64,000 nt of DNA, taken from the NCBI GenBank assembly GCA_963788505.1, contig CAWBGY010000007.1, positions 1-64,000 on the forward strand, written 5' to 3'. Numbering within the stretch: position 1 is the first letter of the stretch; each line of letters opens with the position of its first letter. The stretch is from JAIQFF01 sp963788505. GTDB taxonomy: Bacteria; Acidobacteriota; Terriglobia; Terriglobales; Acidobacteriaceae. This document shows, piece after piece, positions 1 through 8,527 of the stretch. Position numbers and translations under genes: made by a program. The notes under the pieces are model-generated. The model was not told the origin of the DNA. It was given only the letters and a program-made list of their open reading frames with translations, and made no database searches.

Positions 1-1113
1 TCCGCCGGCGATGCGTCAGGGAAAACCCGCTCGACCACCGTACCGCAGCCAGCCGGGACCAATTCCACTGCCACCAACTCGTCGGACCAGCCGCTGGCAA
101 CCATGTCCGTCCAGGTCAAGGTGGTGAACGTGCTGGCCACGGTGCGGGACAAGCACGGAAAAATTGTGAATGGCCTGACCAGGGATGACTTCATTCTGAC
201 CGAAGACGGTCGCCCGCAAACTATCAAGTATTTCGCTCGCGAAACCGATCTCCCGCTCACCCTAGGCATGCTGGTGGATACCAGCATGAGCCAAAGACGG
301 GTGCTGACCGAAGAGCGCGACGCCAGCGAGACCTTCCTTGCACAAGTGTCGGGAAGACCAAGACAAAGCTTTCGTCATCCACTTCGACCGTGAAGTAGAA
401 CTTTCGCAAGACCTGACAGCCTCGCATGAAAAGTTGCGGACTGCGCTGGAATCGCTCGAAACTCCGCGATTTACTCGCGCCAGCGGGAGGCGGCGATCCC
501 GATCCAAATTCCGGGCGCGGCGGAGGCCGCGGCGCCGGCCGGCGTGGCGGCGGTACCCTTCTTTACGATGCAGTCTTCCTGGCCTCCGACGAACTCATGC
601 AAAAACAACCGGGCCGCAAGGCATTGATCGTTCTCTCGGACGGCGTCGACATGGGCAGCAAGGAGAGCCTGGAATCCGCCATCGAGTCAGCTCAGCGCGC
701 CAACACCATTGTTTATTCCGTCCTATTTAAGGACGACGAAGCTTACGGCAACGGCGGGGGAGGGTTTGGCCGCACAGGGATCAGCATCCCCGGCATGGGC
801 GGACCGGGAATGGGACGCGGCGGAATGGGCGGCGGACGCGGAAGGCGTTTTCCGGAAGAGCACGCCGACGGCAAAAAAGTGTTGGAGCGAATCTCTAAAG
901 AAACCGGCGGACGCATGTTCGAAGTTTCGAAAGAAGGAACCGGTCCAACAGATTTATTCCCGCATCGAGGAAGAGCTCCGCAATCAATACAACATTGGAT
1001 ATACACCTGACCGGGCGGACGCCGCTGAGTCTGGATACCACAAGATTCTGGTAGTCGCAAAAAAGAAGGACCTGGTGGTGCAGGCCAGAGACGGATATTA
1101 CGGAAGCCGATGA
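1..1113 (+). pseudogene. VWFA-related acidobacterial protein, 5'-truncated and frameshifted
   Basis: The reading frame is already open at base 1, so the signal peptide and true start lie outside the window. The frames join into one protein: frame 1 up to about 350 (conserved KHGKIVNGLTRDDF region, then a MIDAS-like DTSMS), a second frame to about 470 (AFVIHFDREVEL), a third from about 540 to 935 (ALIVLSDGVDMGS, then a Gly/Met-rich low-complexity insert), and frame 1 again to the stop (IEEELRNQYNIGYTP). This pattern matches the VWFA-related Acidobacterial domain family (TIGR03436 type), usually secreted proteins of unknown role. The first break looks like one extra T near 350. Three breaks in 1.1 kb mean either decay or sequence errors. 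The neighbouring xylB is broken in the same way. Confidence 0.8.
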
Positions 1114-1156
1114 GCCCTCATTTTCTTTTGCTTCCGTTTCTTTCCCAGCCCGGCGG

Positions 1157-1209
1157 TTCGATATCCCCACGCCTCATGATATGCTGACGCGTGCCGTGAA
1201 CGTACACGG
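1157..1209 (+). promoter_or_regulatory. Candidate xylB promoter with LacI-type operator
   Basis: Bases 1194-1209 read CCGTGAACGTACACGG, a 16-bp near-palindrome (one mismatched pair) centred on CG, the hallmark of LacI-family operators. The same motif recurs at 5785-5800 in front of the GH3 gene with 14 of 16 bases equal. A weak sigma70-like promoter, TTCGAT (1157-1162), 17 bp, TATGCT (1180-1185), would place transcription start on the operator, a typical repression site. Seen in sequence; the function is inferred. Confidence 0.5.
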
Positions 1210-1303
1210 TGATCTCACTCGAACTTTCGAGGGTACCCCGTCCAAGCTCTGCTTGGGCGGGTTCTTACGAATGCGCTAGCAATCACACTGCGCTGACCAA
1301 AAA

Positions 1304-2830
1304 ATGCAAACACATGTTCTCGGAATCGATGTGGGTACCGGCGGCACGCGCGCCCTCATTGTCGACGGGACACGGCCGCATCCTGGCTTCCGCTACCGAG
1401 GAGCACGCCCCTTCGCTTCGCCGCAAATCGGATGGGCAGAGCAGAATCCGGAAGACTGGTGGCGGGCCTGCCGTTCGGCCGTGCAGAAGGCTCTGGCGCA
1501 CGCGGGTTGCGGGCGGATCAAATTGCGTGCGTCGGATTTTCCGGCCAGATGCACGGCGCGGTCATGCTGGACGATTCGCGATAAAGTGGTGCGCCCGGCA
1601 CTGATCTGGTGCGACGTGCGCACGAAAAACAGTGCTCGGGCACTGACTGAGAAAATCGGTGCCGCGGAACTTATTCGGCTTACCTGCAATCCAGCGCTGC
1701 CCAATTTCACTCTGACCAAAATTTCTGTGGGTACGGGAAAACGAGCCGAAAACTGGAAGCACGTCGGTCGGTCATGCTGCCCAAGGATTACGTTCGCTTC
1801 CGGCTCACCGGCGAGCGGGCGACTGATATGGCGGACGCGTCAGGTACATTGATGCTGGATGTCGCGAATCGCCGGTGGTCAAAGGAAGTGCTACAAGCGG
1901 CGGGATCGACGAGTCGCTGCTGCCACGGCTGTTCGAGTCCCGCTGAAGTCTGCGGAAAACTTTCAGGCAGGAGCCACGGCGACGGGGTTGCGTCAGGGAA
2001 CGCCGGTCGTGGCAGGCGCGGGAGATCAGGCTGCCGGCGCGGTGGGCATGGGAATCGTCGCGCCCGGCGCGGTGAGCGCGACTATCGGAATATCGGAGTG
2101 TGTTCGCGGCCACCGATCGCCCGCCCCTGGATACGAAAGGTAGATTGCACACTTTTTGTCATGCCGTGCCCGGCCGTTGGCACGTGATGGGAGTGACGCA
2201 GGCCGCCGGACTTTCCCTGCGTTGGTTTCGCGATTGTTTTGGCAGCCGGCGGAGACGGCAACACTGGCGATCGCGATCCGTACGACCGTCTCATCGCCGA
2301 GGCCGCGGCGCCCGCCCGGATCCGATGGCCTTGTGGGCCCCGTACCTGATGGGCGAGCGCACTCCGCATCTCGATCCAAACGCTAGCGCTGCTCTGATCG
2401 GTCTTACTGCGTCCCACATGCGCCGGACACGTTGTTCGCGCGATTCTGGAAGGTGTGGCCTTCAGTTTGCGGGATTTGTTCACGTTGTTTGCCCAGATGG
2501 GCGTTCCTGTACCAACCATTCGACTGGGCGGTGGCGGAGCTCGTTCGCCGTTGTGGCGGCAGATCCAGGCTGACGTCTACGGACACGATGTCGAGATCCT
2601 CGAGGCTGAGGAAGGCGCAGCCTATGGCGCGGCCCTTTGGCCGGTGTTGGAGCAGGAGTTGGAGTTCGGTCGACGCCGCCTGCAGCGAAGTGGTGAGAGT
2701 CGCCCAACGAGTAGCTCCGCAGACTGCCGCGATGGAGCCCATGCACAGCAGTTACGCCGCATATCGCCGCATGTATCCGGCAATCACATCAGTCCTGGCA
2801 ACGGCCTCCCCGGACCCAAGTCGTGGTTAG
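1304..2830 (+). pseudogene. xylB: Xylulokinase (FGGY carbohydrate kinase), multiply frameshifted
   Basis: Phosphorylates D-xylulose to D-xylulose 5-phosphate, which enters the pentose phosphate pathway. The N-terminus shows the FGGY phosphate-binding start MQTHVLGIDVGTGGTRAL. Across changing frames one can follow IGWAEQNPEDWW, ALIWCDVRT, NPALPNFTLTK, MLPKDYVRFRLTGE, DASGTLMLDV, VVAGAGDQAAGAVG, HAVPGRWHVMGVTQAAG, APYLMGERTPHLDP and the C-terminal GGGARSPLWRQIQADV. Total length fits a xylulokinase of about 500 aa. At least six single-base insertions or deletions break the frame, some compensating each other. The stop at 2828-2830 lies inside the first unit of a 19-bp tandem repeat. The neighbouring beta-xylosidase-like GH3 and LacI genes support a xylose role over other FGGY kinases. 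Confidence 0.85.
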
Positions 2831-2940
2831 CGTTGGCCGTCGTGGTTAGCGTTGGCCGTCGTGGTTAGCGTTGGCCGTTGTGGTTAGCGTTGGCCGTTGT
2901 GGTTAGCGTTGGCCGTTGTGGTTAGCGTTGGCCGTTGTGG
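2821..2940. repeat. 19-bp tandem repeat, six copies plus a partial
   Basis: Unit TCGTGGTTAGCGTTGGCCG starts at 2821, 2840 and 2859. The variant TTGTGGTTAGCGTTGGCCG starts at 2878, 2897 and 2916, and a partial copy starts at 2935. The first unit contains the xylB stop codon, and the array runs straight into the dispersed hairpin element beginning at 2936. There are no unique spacers, so it is not a CRISPR. Confidence 0.95.
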
Positions 2941-3032
2941 AAGAGCGGCGCTTTAGCGCCGCGTCGCCGGTCTGAGTGATTGGGCTTCAGCGACCGTGGC
3001 CCTGAAGGCGGCCGCACAATCGCTCCTTCACG
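2936..3032. repeat. Dispersed palindromic element, GTGGAAGAGCGGC family
   Basis: It begins TGTGGAAGAGCGGCGC, contains the hairpin GGCGCTTTAGCGCC, and ends with CGCTCCTTCACGA, an imperfect inverted copy of its start. A second, better-preserved member lies at 29911-30042. Confidence 0.75.
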
Positions 3033-3074
3033 AAGCAACAGTTTTCTTCCGCAGGTTCCCAGGCCCGGAGCAAC

Positions 3075-5720
3075 TTACTCCGGCAATCTCTTCTCGTTAC
3101 TGATCGTGAACTCGGTCTCCACACCAGGAGCATCGGTTCCCGGCTGTCCTCCGCCGATGTACAGGCGATGGGCCCCGGCGGCGACGATTCGATCTCCGAT
3201 TGAGTTCACCTCGCTCAAGTCGCGAGCATCCAGGGAGAACTGGACTCGTTTCGTTTCTCCCGCTGCCAGATGCACGCGGGTCATCCCGCGAAGGGCATGC
3301 CGCGGAGCTGCGGGAGATTTAGGGAAGCTCAAATAAAGCTGGACCACTTCGTCGCCTTCGCGCCCGCTTGCATTCTTCACATCGGCTTCGACGCTGAGCG
3401 GATCACCCGCGTTCAACGTTGCCGCGGAGAGTTTCAGATTGCTGTAGGCAAACTTCGAATAACTCAGGCCGTATCCGAAGGGAAACAAAGGCTGGCCCTC
3501 GAAATAGCGGTAGGTCCGGTTGCTCATGGAATAGTCTTCAAATGGCGGCAACTGTTCCACGCCCGTGTAGAACGTGACCGGCAAGCGGCCTGCCGGGTTA
3601 TTCGCTCCCGCCAAAGACTCGGCAATCGCGGTTCCGCCTTCCTCGCCCGAGTACCAGGCCTCGAGGATGGCGTTGGCATTCTCCTTCGCCCAATTTACCG
3701 AGAGAGCGCTGCCATTCATGAGCACCACAACCAGCGGCTTACCCGTAGTCTTGATCCCCTTCAAGAGATCTTCCTCCTCCTTGGGCAGGTCGAGTGAAGT
3801 GCGGTCCCCACCTTCGAAGCCCGGGACCGCGACATCCATCTCTTCGCCCTCGAGGTCGGAAGTAATTCCGACCACCGCGATCACCACGTCCGCCTGCCGG
3901 GCGGCCGCGACCGCCTCCGCGACCGGATCCGGGCTCAGTTGCCGCCACACCAGCTTCACCCCACGGGGCCGGCCCTGAAAGTATTCGATTTTGAGGGCAT
4001 ACCTGTGCCCCTTTTCCAGCGCTACCTCCGCGACCTTCGCTCGGGGATCATGGTTCTTGCTGTCGTCAACAATCATTTTGCCGTCCAGCCGTAAGGTGTT
4101 CAGACAGCCGTCCAACCCGAGGCGATAGGTTCCGGATTCGCTGGGGGTGAGGAAGCCTGTCCAGCGCACGGCAAAAATAGATGTCTTCGAAGTCGTGCCC
4201 GGGGCAAAAGCAAAATTTACGTCCTTGTCCACCCGAACCTGTGCTGGCGCGCCCTTGAAAGACGGGTCAGAGAAATATTCAGCCTTGAGCCCCGGTTGCC
4301 CGTCGGGGGTGGAAAGCGCCGCCCCTGGCACGGGCTCATATTCGAGCAGAAAGCTGGTGCCCGGAGTGAAGCTCACCTGGGCGGACGAAAACTGCTTTCG
4401 GATGCCGTCCAGAGCGGTCGTCGCTCGCGAAGGCGTGCCATTGTAGTTGCCCTCGAGCACCCGCAACGATTCGGCGAGCGGCCCGACGACCGCAATCTTT
4501 TTGGTGTTCGCGGACAACGGGAGCACGCCATCGTTCTTCAGCAATACCATCGACTCGCGCGCTATCTTGAGCGCGAGTTGCCGGTGAGCCTCGCTGTCGA
4601 TCACCGAATCCGGGATCTGGGCGTACTTCACCATCTCCAGCGGATCGAACAGCCCCAGCCGGAACCGGGCAGTGAACAGACGCTTCAACGTCACGTCAAC
4701 ATCTTTCTCGCTCAGTAAGCCTTGCTTCACGGCATCGACATACTTCACGTAGTCGGAGTTGTCGATGGCTTTCTGCAAGTAGTCGGCGCACTCGTTGTCC
4801 GTCCCGCGCTTCAGCGAAACTGCAGCCGCCTCGGCCATGGTCTGGGTGAAATGATGGCCGCGCTCGATGTCGGCCACCGCATCGCAGTCCGATACCACAT
4901 AGCCCTGGAACTTCCAGGCTCCCCGCAACTGGTCTTCGAGCAGAAAGGAATTCGCACACGCCGGCTCGGCATTGACGCGGTTATAGGCGCACATCACCGA
5001 ACCCGCCTTGCCCTCGGTCACGGCGGCACGGAAAGCGGGCAGGTAGGTGTCTTCCATGTCATGCTTGGTCGCATCCACGTTGACCGAGTGCCGGGTTGTC
5101 TCGGGACCGCTATGCACCGCAAAATGTTTGGGTGTGGCGATCGCCTGAAAATATTTCGGATCGTCGCCCTGCAAACCGGTAACGAACGCCACCCCCATGC
5201 GGCCGGTGAGGAACGGATCTTCGCCGTAAGTCTCCTGCCCACGCCCCCAGCGCGGGTCGCGGAATATGTTGATATTGGGCGACCAGAAATCCAGTCCTTC
5301 GTAAATGTCCCTTCTTCCGGCGCGGACAGCCTGGTTATGCTTGGCCCTCGCTTCCTGGCCGATGGCAGTCGCCATTTCATGAATCAGCGGAGCGTCGAAG
5401 GTGGCGGCCAGGCCGATCGGTTCGGGAAACACGGTCGCGGTTCCCGCGCGGGCCACACCGTGCAGCGCTTCACTCCACCAGTCGTACGCAGGAACGTGCA
5501 GACGCGGAATTGAACGCGACTGATTCACCAGTTGGGACGCCTTTTCTTCCAGCGTCATCCGCGAAACCAGGTCGTCCACCCGGACATTCAGCGGCAGCGA
5601 GGGATCCAGGTAGGGCAGACCACCCGATGGCTTCTGGGTTTGCGCCGCTGAACTGAGCAGTGCAACGAACAGAACAGCCAAAACGCGGAACGCCACGACA
5701 GGATTAGGACGTTGAGGCAT
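3075..5720 (-). CDS. Secreted GH3 beta-xylosidase/beta-glucosidase with PA14 insert
   Basis: Exo-acting glycoside hydrolase of about 881 aa, probably releasing xylose or glucose from oligosaccharides outside the cytoplasm. The chosen start (MPQRPNPVV) follows GAGGAG and gives a clear signal peptide (VLAVLFVALLSSAAQ). An ATG at 5798 would run through the promoter region and is rejected. The GH3 N-domain carries YDWWSEALHGVARAG, typical of beta-xylosidases, and GYVVSDCDAV with the nucleophile Asp. A PA14 domain (LKAEYFSDPSFKG to GTYRLGLDGCLNTLRLDG) is inserted in the second GH3 domain, and a fibronectin-III-like C-terminus (GDEVVQLYL) ends the protein. It is divergent from the LacI gene and near xylB. 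The exact substrate cannot be read from sequence. Confidence 0.92.
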   Translation of the reverse strand: MPQRPNPVVAFRVLAVLFVALLSSAAQTQKPSGGLPYLDPSLPLNVRVDDLVSRMTLEEKASQLVNQSRSIPRLHVPAYDWWSEALHGVARAGTATVFPEPIGLAATFDAPLIHEMATAIGQEARAKHNQAVRAGRRDIYEGLDFWSPNINIFRDPRWGRGQETYGEDPFLTGRMGVAFVTGLQGDDPKYFQAIATPKHFAVHSGPETTRHSVNVDATKHDMEDTYLPAFRAAVTEGKAGSVMCAYNRVNAEPACANSFLLEDQLRGAWKFQGYVVSDCDAVADIERGHHFTQTMAEAAAVSLKRGTDNECADYLQKAIDNSDYVKYVDAVKQGLLSEKDVDVTLKRLFTARFRLGLFDPLEMVKYAQIPDSVIDSEAHRQLALKIARESMVLLKNDGVLPLSANTKKIAVVGPLAESLRVLEGNYNGTPSRATTALDGIRKQFSSAQVSFTPGTSFLLEYEPVPGAALSTPDGQPGLKAEYFSDPSFKGAPAQVRVDKDVNFAFAPGTTSKTSIFAVRWTGFLTPSESGTYRLGLDGCLNTLRLDGKMIVDDSKNHDPRAKVAEVALEKGHRYALKIEYFQGRPRGVKLVWRQLSPDPVAEAVAAARQADVVIAVVGITSDLEGEEMDVAVPGFEGGDRTSLDLPKEEEDLLKGIKTTGKPLVVVLMNGSALSVNWAKENANAILEAWYSGEEGGTAIAESLAGANNPAGRLPVTFYTGVEQLPPFEDYSMSNRTYRYFEGQPLFPFGYGLSYSKFAYSNLKLSAATLNAGDPLSVEADVKNASGREGDEVVQLYLSFPKSPAAPRHALRGMTRVHLAAGETKRVQFSLDARDLSEVNSIGDRIVAAGAHRLYIGGGQPGTDAPGVETEFTISNEKRLPE

Positions 5721-5775
5721 GGTGGGAGGGCTCCTCGCCTGCTGAGATTGAAAGCTACCCAAGAACGCGCGTTGG

Positions 5776-5800
5776 AGTATATCATCGTGGACGTACACGG
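5776..5800 (-). promoter_or_regulatory. Candidate GH3 promoter with LacI-type operator
   Basis: Bases 5785-5800 read TCGTGGACGTACACGG on the plus strand, matching the xylB-side motif at 1194-1209 in 14 of 16 positions with the same central CG. On the minus strand a -10 box TATACT (5776-5781) lies just downstream, so the motif occupies the spacer of the GH3 promoter, a strong repression position. The -35 is poor. Confidence 0.5.
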
Positions 5801-5830
5801 AAAGGCCCTCCCCCCGATCGGTTACGCCAC

Positions 5831-5864
5831 CGGCTGCTGCGGTTGCAGTTCAGAGCAGCAGCCG
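5831..5864. promoter_or_regulatory. 10-bp perfect inverted repeat in the GH3/lacI divergent region
   Basis: CGGCTGCTGC (5831-5840) and GCAGCAGCCG (5855-5864) are exact inverted copies separated by 14 bases. It lies 59 bases before the LacI-family start. It could be an operator, a hairpin in the regulator mRNA, or chance in GC-rich DNA. There is no T-run, so it is not a terminator. Confidence 0.35.
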
Positions 5865-5922
5865 AAGCGCCTGTGGGCAGAACAGTGATCACCAAGACCG
5901 AAGGGCCGCGGACTCCAGGGAC

Positions 5923-7029
5923 ATGCGGATGAAGAAAGAAAGACGCGGGATTCACTTGATCGCGGAACTAGCGGACGTTTCGATCGGGACGGTCGACCGC
6001 GCCTTGCACGAACGCGGCGGCATTAAAGAGTCCACTCGGCAACGGATCCTGCAGATTGCCAGACGAATCGGATACACGCCCAATCTGGCGGCGCGAGCTT
6101 TGTCCGTGGCCCGTACCAGCGCCCACGTCGGCGTCTGCGTACCCCGTGAGATCCATTTCTTTTATGACGAACTGTGGAGCGGCGTCCTGGACGAGTCCCG
6201 GCGGGTGTCCCAGTTTGGCGTCCAGTTCCTCAATCGCCCGGTGCAGGTGCTGGGCGAAGGCGATACCGATGTGTTCACTGAACTGGTGCAAAGCGGCGTC
6301 AATGCCATCGTTCTAACCGCCGGCAATCCCACAGGCCTCAAGCCGCTGATCGACGACGCTGAAGAAAAAGGGATTCGCGTGGTCTGCGTGTCCACCGACG
6401 CGCCCGAGAGCCGGCGCTCCAGCATCGTCTGCGTCGAACCCAGATTGAACGGATGCCTGGCCGGCGAACTCATGGGGAAGTTTGTGCCCCCGGGTTCGCA
6501 TGTCGCGGTAGTGGCGGGCATGCTGGCGACCGAGGACCATCGCAAGAAGACCGACGGCTTCACAGAAGCGTTCCCGCAGCACTGCGCGGGCGGCAAGATC
6601 GTCACCGTCATCGAAGGGCATGAAGACGAAGAGGAGAGTTTTCAGAAGACGTTCGATCTGCTGCGTCGAGAGCCCGAGCTGGCCGGACTCTATGTCAATA
6701 CGGTCAACTGCCTTCCAGTGTGCCGTGCCCTGGGAGCACATGGCCTGGCAGGAAAAGTTAAATTAATTACCACCGACCTGTTTGCGGAGATGTCTCATTA
6801 TTTCCAGAAAGGCATTATCACCGCGTCAATCTACCAGCAGCCTCATCGCCAGGGACAGTTGGCGGTGCGGCTGATTGCCGACCACCTCACCAACAAAGTG
6901 CCTCTCCCTCCGACCGTGTATCTCAGCCCGGGGGTGGTGATGTCTTCCAATTTGCAACTGTTCCGCGAAATCAGATTGGCAGGAGTTAAGCTGGACGATC
7001 CCGCTCTCCGCGCCCGGGTGGCCTTCTAA
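5923..7029 (+). CDS. LacI-family transcriptional regulator with sugar-binding domain
   Basis: 368 aa. The N-terminal helix-turn-helix (about residues 10-30, HLIAELADVSIGTVDRALHE) is followed by the hinge region (GYTPNLAARALS) and a periplasmic-binding-protein-like effector domain (VGVCVPREIHFFYDELWSGV onward). Proteins of this type repress or activate sugar genes according to a bound sugar. It is transcribed away from the GH3 gene with a 202-bp shared region, and the candidate operators upstream of GH3 and xylB contain the central CG typical of the family. The likely regulon is therefore the xylose genes; the ligand is inferred, not seen. Confidence 0.88.
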   Translation: MRMKKERRGIHLIAELADVSIGTVDRALHERGGIKESTRQRILQIARRIGYTPNLAARALSVARTSAHVGVCVPREIHFFYDELWSGVLDESRRVSQFGVQFLNRPVQVLGEGDTDVFTELVQSGVNAIVLTAGNPTGLKPLIDDAEEKGIRVVCVSTDAPESRRSSIVCVEPRLNGCLAGELMGKFVPPGSHVAVVAGMLATEDHRKKTDGFTEAFPQHCAGGKIVTVIEGHEDEEESFQKTFDLLRREPELAGLYVNTVNCLPVCRALGAHGLAGKVKLITTDLFAEMSHYFQKGIITASIYQQPHRQGQLAVRLIADHLTNKVPLPPTVYLSPGVVMSSNLQLFREIRLAGVKLDDPALRARVAF

Positions 7030-7132
7030 CCCACTTCCCACGAAGGCGAAGACGGGATCCCGCGGGCTTCGATGGCCGGAATGGGGCAAGGATCAGGTGA
7101 TGCGACTGCTCAGTTGACCTGCAGTGGCAGTA

Positions 7133-7612
7133 CTAGTCCTGGTCCAGATATTCCTCGGGAACATCATCTTCCGGCACCTCATGGGTGTGGACTTCCCCTT
7201 CATTGTCGGCCTCTTCAACGCCCTTCACCACATCGGCCTCAAATGCGTTCCCTTCCTCGAGGAGCTCGTCCACGCTCTCCGAATCGGCGCCTGAGAGGTT
7301 GGACAATCCCTGCAAGTCTCCCGATTGCCCACCCGAACGGGCTTTCAATCCTTCCCTCGCGGATGCCACCATGTCATCCACATTGCGGCCGACTGGTCGA
7401 GGCCGCTTACGCGCTCGTGCCGTTCTCTGGACGGGTCTCTTCCTCGCCCGACTCTTTGCTGCCGCCCTTTTCGGGCTTGCCTTCTTCTTGGCCGATTTCC
7501 GCTTGGCGGCCGGCCTCTTCTTGTTCTTGGCCAGCTTTTTAGGCGCCTTTTTCTTGTGCGTCACTTTCTTAGCCTTCGTCTGTTTCTTTTTGCGTGTCTT
7601 TCGCGTCGCCAT
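7133..7612 (-). CDS. Histone-like basic protein with acidic tail
   Basis: 159 aa with a sharp charge split. Roughly residues 1-75 are almost only Lys, Arg, Ala and Pro (MATRKTRKKKQTKAKKV, KKAPKKLAKNKKRPAAKRK), like bacterial histone H1-like or nucleoid proteins. The C-terminal half is acidic and ends EVPEDDVPEEYLDQD. The basic part would bind DNA or RNA; the acidic part contains a helical stretch (SVDELLEEGNAFEADVVKGV). It lies 49 bp downstream of tRNA-Met on the same strand and may be co-transcribed with it. I know no experimental function for this architecture. Confidence 0.7.
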   Translation of the reverse strand: MATRKTRKKKQTKAKKVTHKKKAPKKLAKNKKRPAAKRKSAKKKASPKRAAAKSRARKRPVQRTARARKRPRPVGRNVDDMVASAREGLKARSGGQSGDLQGLSNLSGADSESVDELLEEGNAFEADVVKGVEEADNEGEVHTHEVPEDDVPEEYLDQD

Positions 7613-7660
7613 AATCGGAGTCCTACCTTCCTGGACATCACTTCAGAACCTTCTATGAAT

Positions 7661-7737
7661 TGGTGGCGGCGGTTGGACTCGAACCAACGACCTACGGATT
7701 ATGAGACCGTCGCTCTAGCCACCTGAGCTACGCCGCC
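7661..7737 (-). tRNA. tRNA-Met (CAU), elongator type
   Basis: The minus strand folds as a full cloverleaf: acceptor stem GGCGGCG/CGCCGCC, D-arm GTAGCTCAGGTGGCTAGAGC, anticodon loop CTCATAA giving CAU, T-arm GTTGG TTCGAGT CCAAC, discriminator A, and a genome-encoded CCA at 7661-7663. The paired G1-C72 argues against initiator tRNA, which has a 1-72 mismatch. A CAU anticodon could also be a lysidine-modified Ile tRNA, but a Met elongator is the simplest reading. Confidence 0.95.
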
Positions 7738-8527
7738 ACTTTTGCTTTCACAGCATCTATAGACTACCAAAGATATCTGCTTTGCAATCCGGGGGCGAAA
7801 CCCGACACCTCAGGGTGACCGCGTTGTCGGGGCAACGGCCAAGCGGCTTTACGACGCCGCTCGCAAGGCCCTGTATCCAAACCTCGGACTTGAAGCACCC
7901 GGCATACGGACTCCAGCTCGAATATCTCACACCCGGTTTGAAGTAAGAGTCCGGCCTGGGTAGCCCGTCGGCTGCCGGGGGAAGCGCAAAAACGGGTCAA
8001 AATGCCGGGCCCATGCAGTCGGGATGGCACGTCCAGAGCGGCATTTGGCCTGCCCTGACCGCTCAGGACTGTGCAACGATTTGCATTGAATGCAAGCCAG
8101 CTTCACCAGCTAGATATACACAGCCTGACAGCTTAATTCCGTTGACAGGCGCACCGTTCGAGGGCAGAATTCATACGGTTCGGCTCGAGCGTTTTGAACG
8201 GGCATCGGCTCCGGATGGATTCGAGTGGATGGATCGTAAATTTGCTGTCCGGCCATCATCGAATTTCTGACTTTCCCGTTCCCCCCCGCGCCCAGCGCCG
8301 AACACCGACCGAACAGGTCGAGTCATAAGAGCAAGAAGATTCCAGGAATCACTATCCAGTTTTGTTGTCCGCAATTGGGCCGGGCGATGGCGACGGGTGC
8401 GCCGGTCGGCTGGGATTCAGAGGCAGTTGTGCGCTCGAGAGTTGTGCGCTCCAGGTTCGCGGTTATGACGTTCAAGCTTAAGTTCGAAAGCACGACTGGG
8501 AAACCAGCGCGCGTTTAAGGGGGATTT
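7738..8527. other. Gene-poor gap before the lectin gene
   Basis: About 790 bases with no convincing gene. Short open frames here lack homology signals and ribosome sites. A possible promoter, TTGACA (8142-8147), 17 bp, CAGAAT (8165-8170), points toward the lectin gene but starts 360 bases before it. A short direct repeat of GTTGTGCGCTC occurs near 8428-8450. I see no other structure. Confidence 0.5.

Noticed and set aside
1194..1303. Riboswitch or leader RNA upstream of xylB
   Set aside because: Short GC-rich complementarity is present, but no known riboswitch core was recognised; the operator explains the palindrome better.
2821..2940. CRISPR array
   Set aside because: Units are directly adjacent with no spacers, and no cas genes are nearby.
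5721..5798. Longer GH3 protein starting at 5798
   Set aside because: It would cover the -10 box and operator candidate and would push the signal peptide 26 residues inward.
8142..8170. Promoter TTGACA-17-CAGAAT
   Set aside because: The -10 is poor and the next gene starts about 360 bases later; mentioned only as a possibility in the gap.
7764..8270. Two small genes in the gap after tRNA-Met
   Set aside because: Overlapping opposite-strand frames without ribosome sites, conserved patterns or plausible composition.
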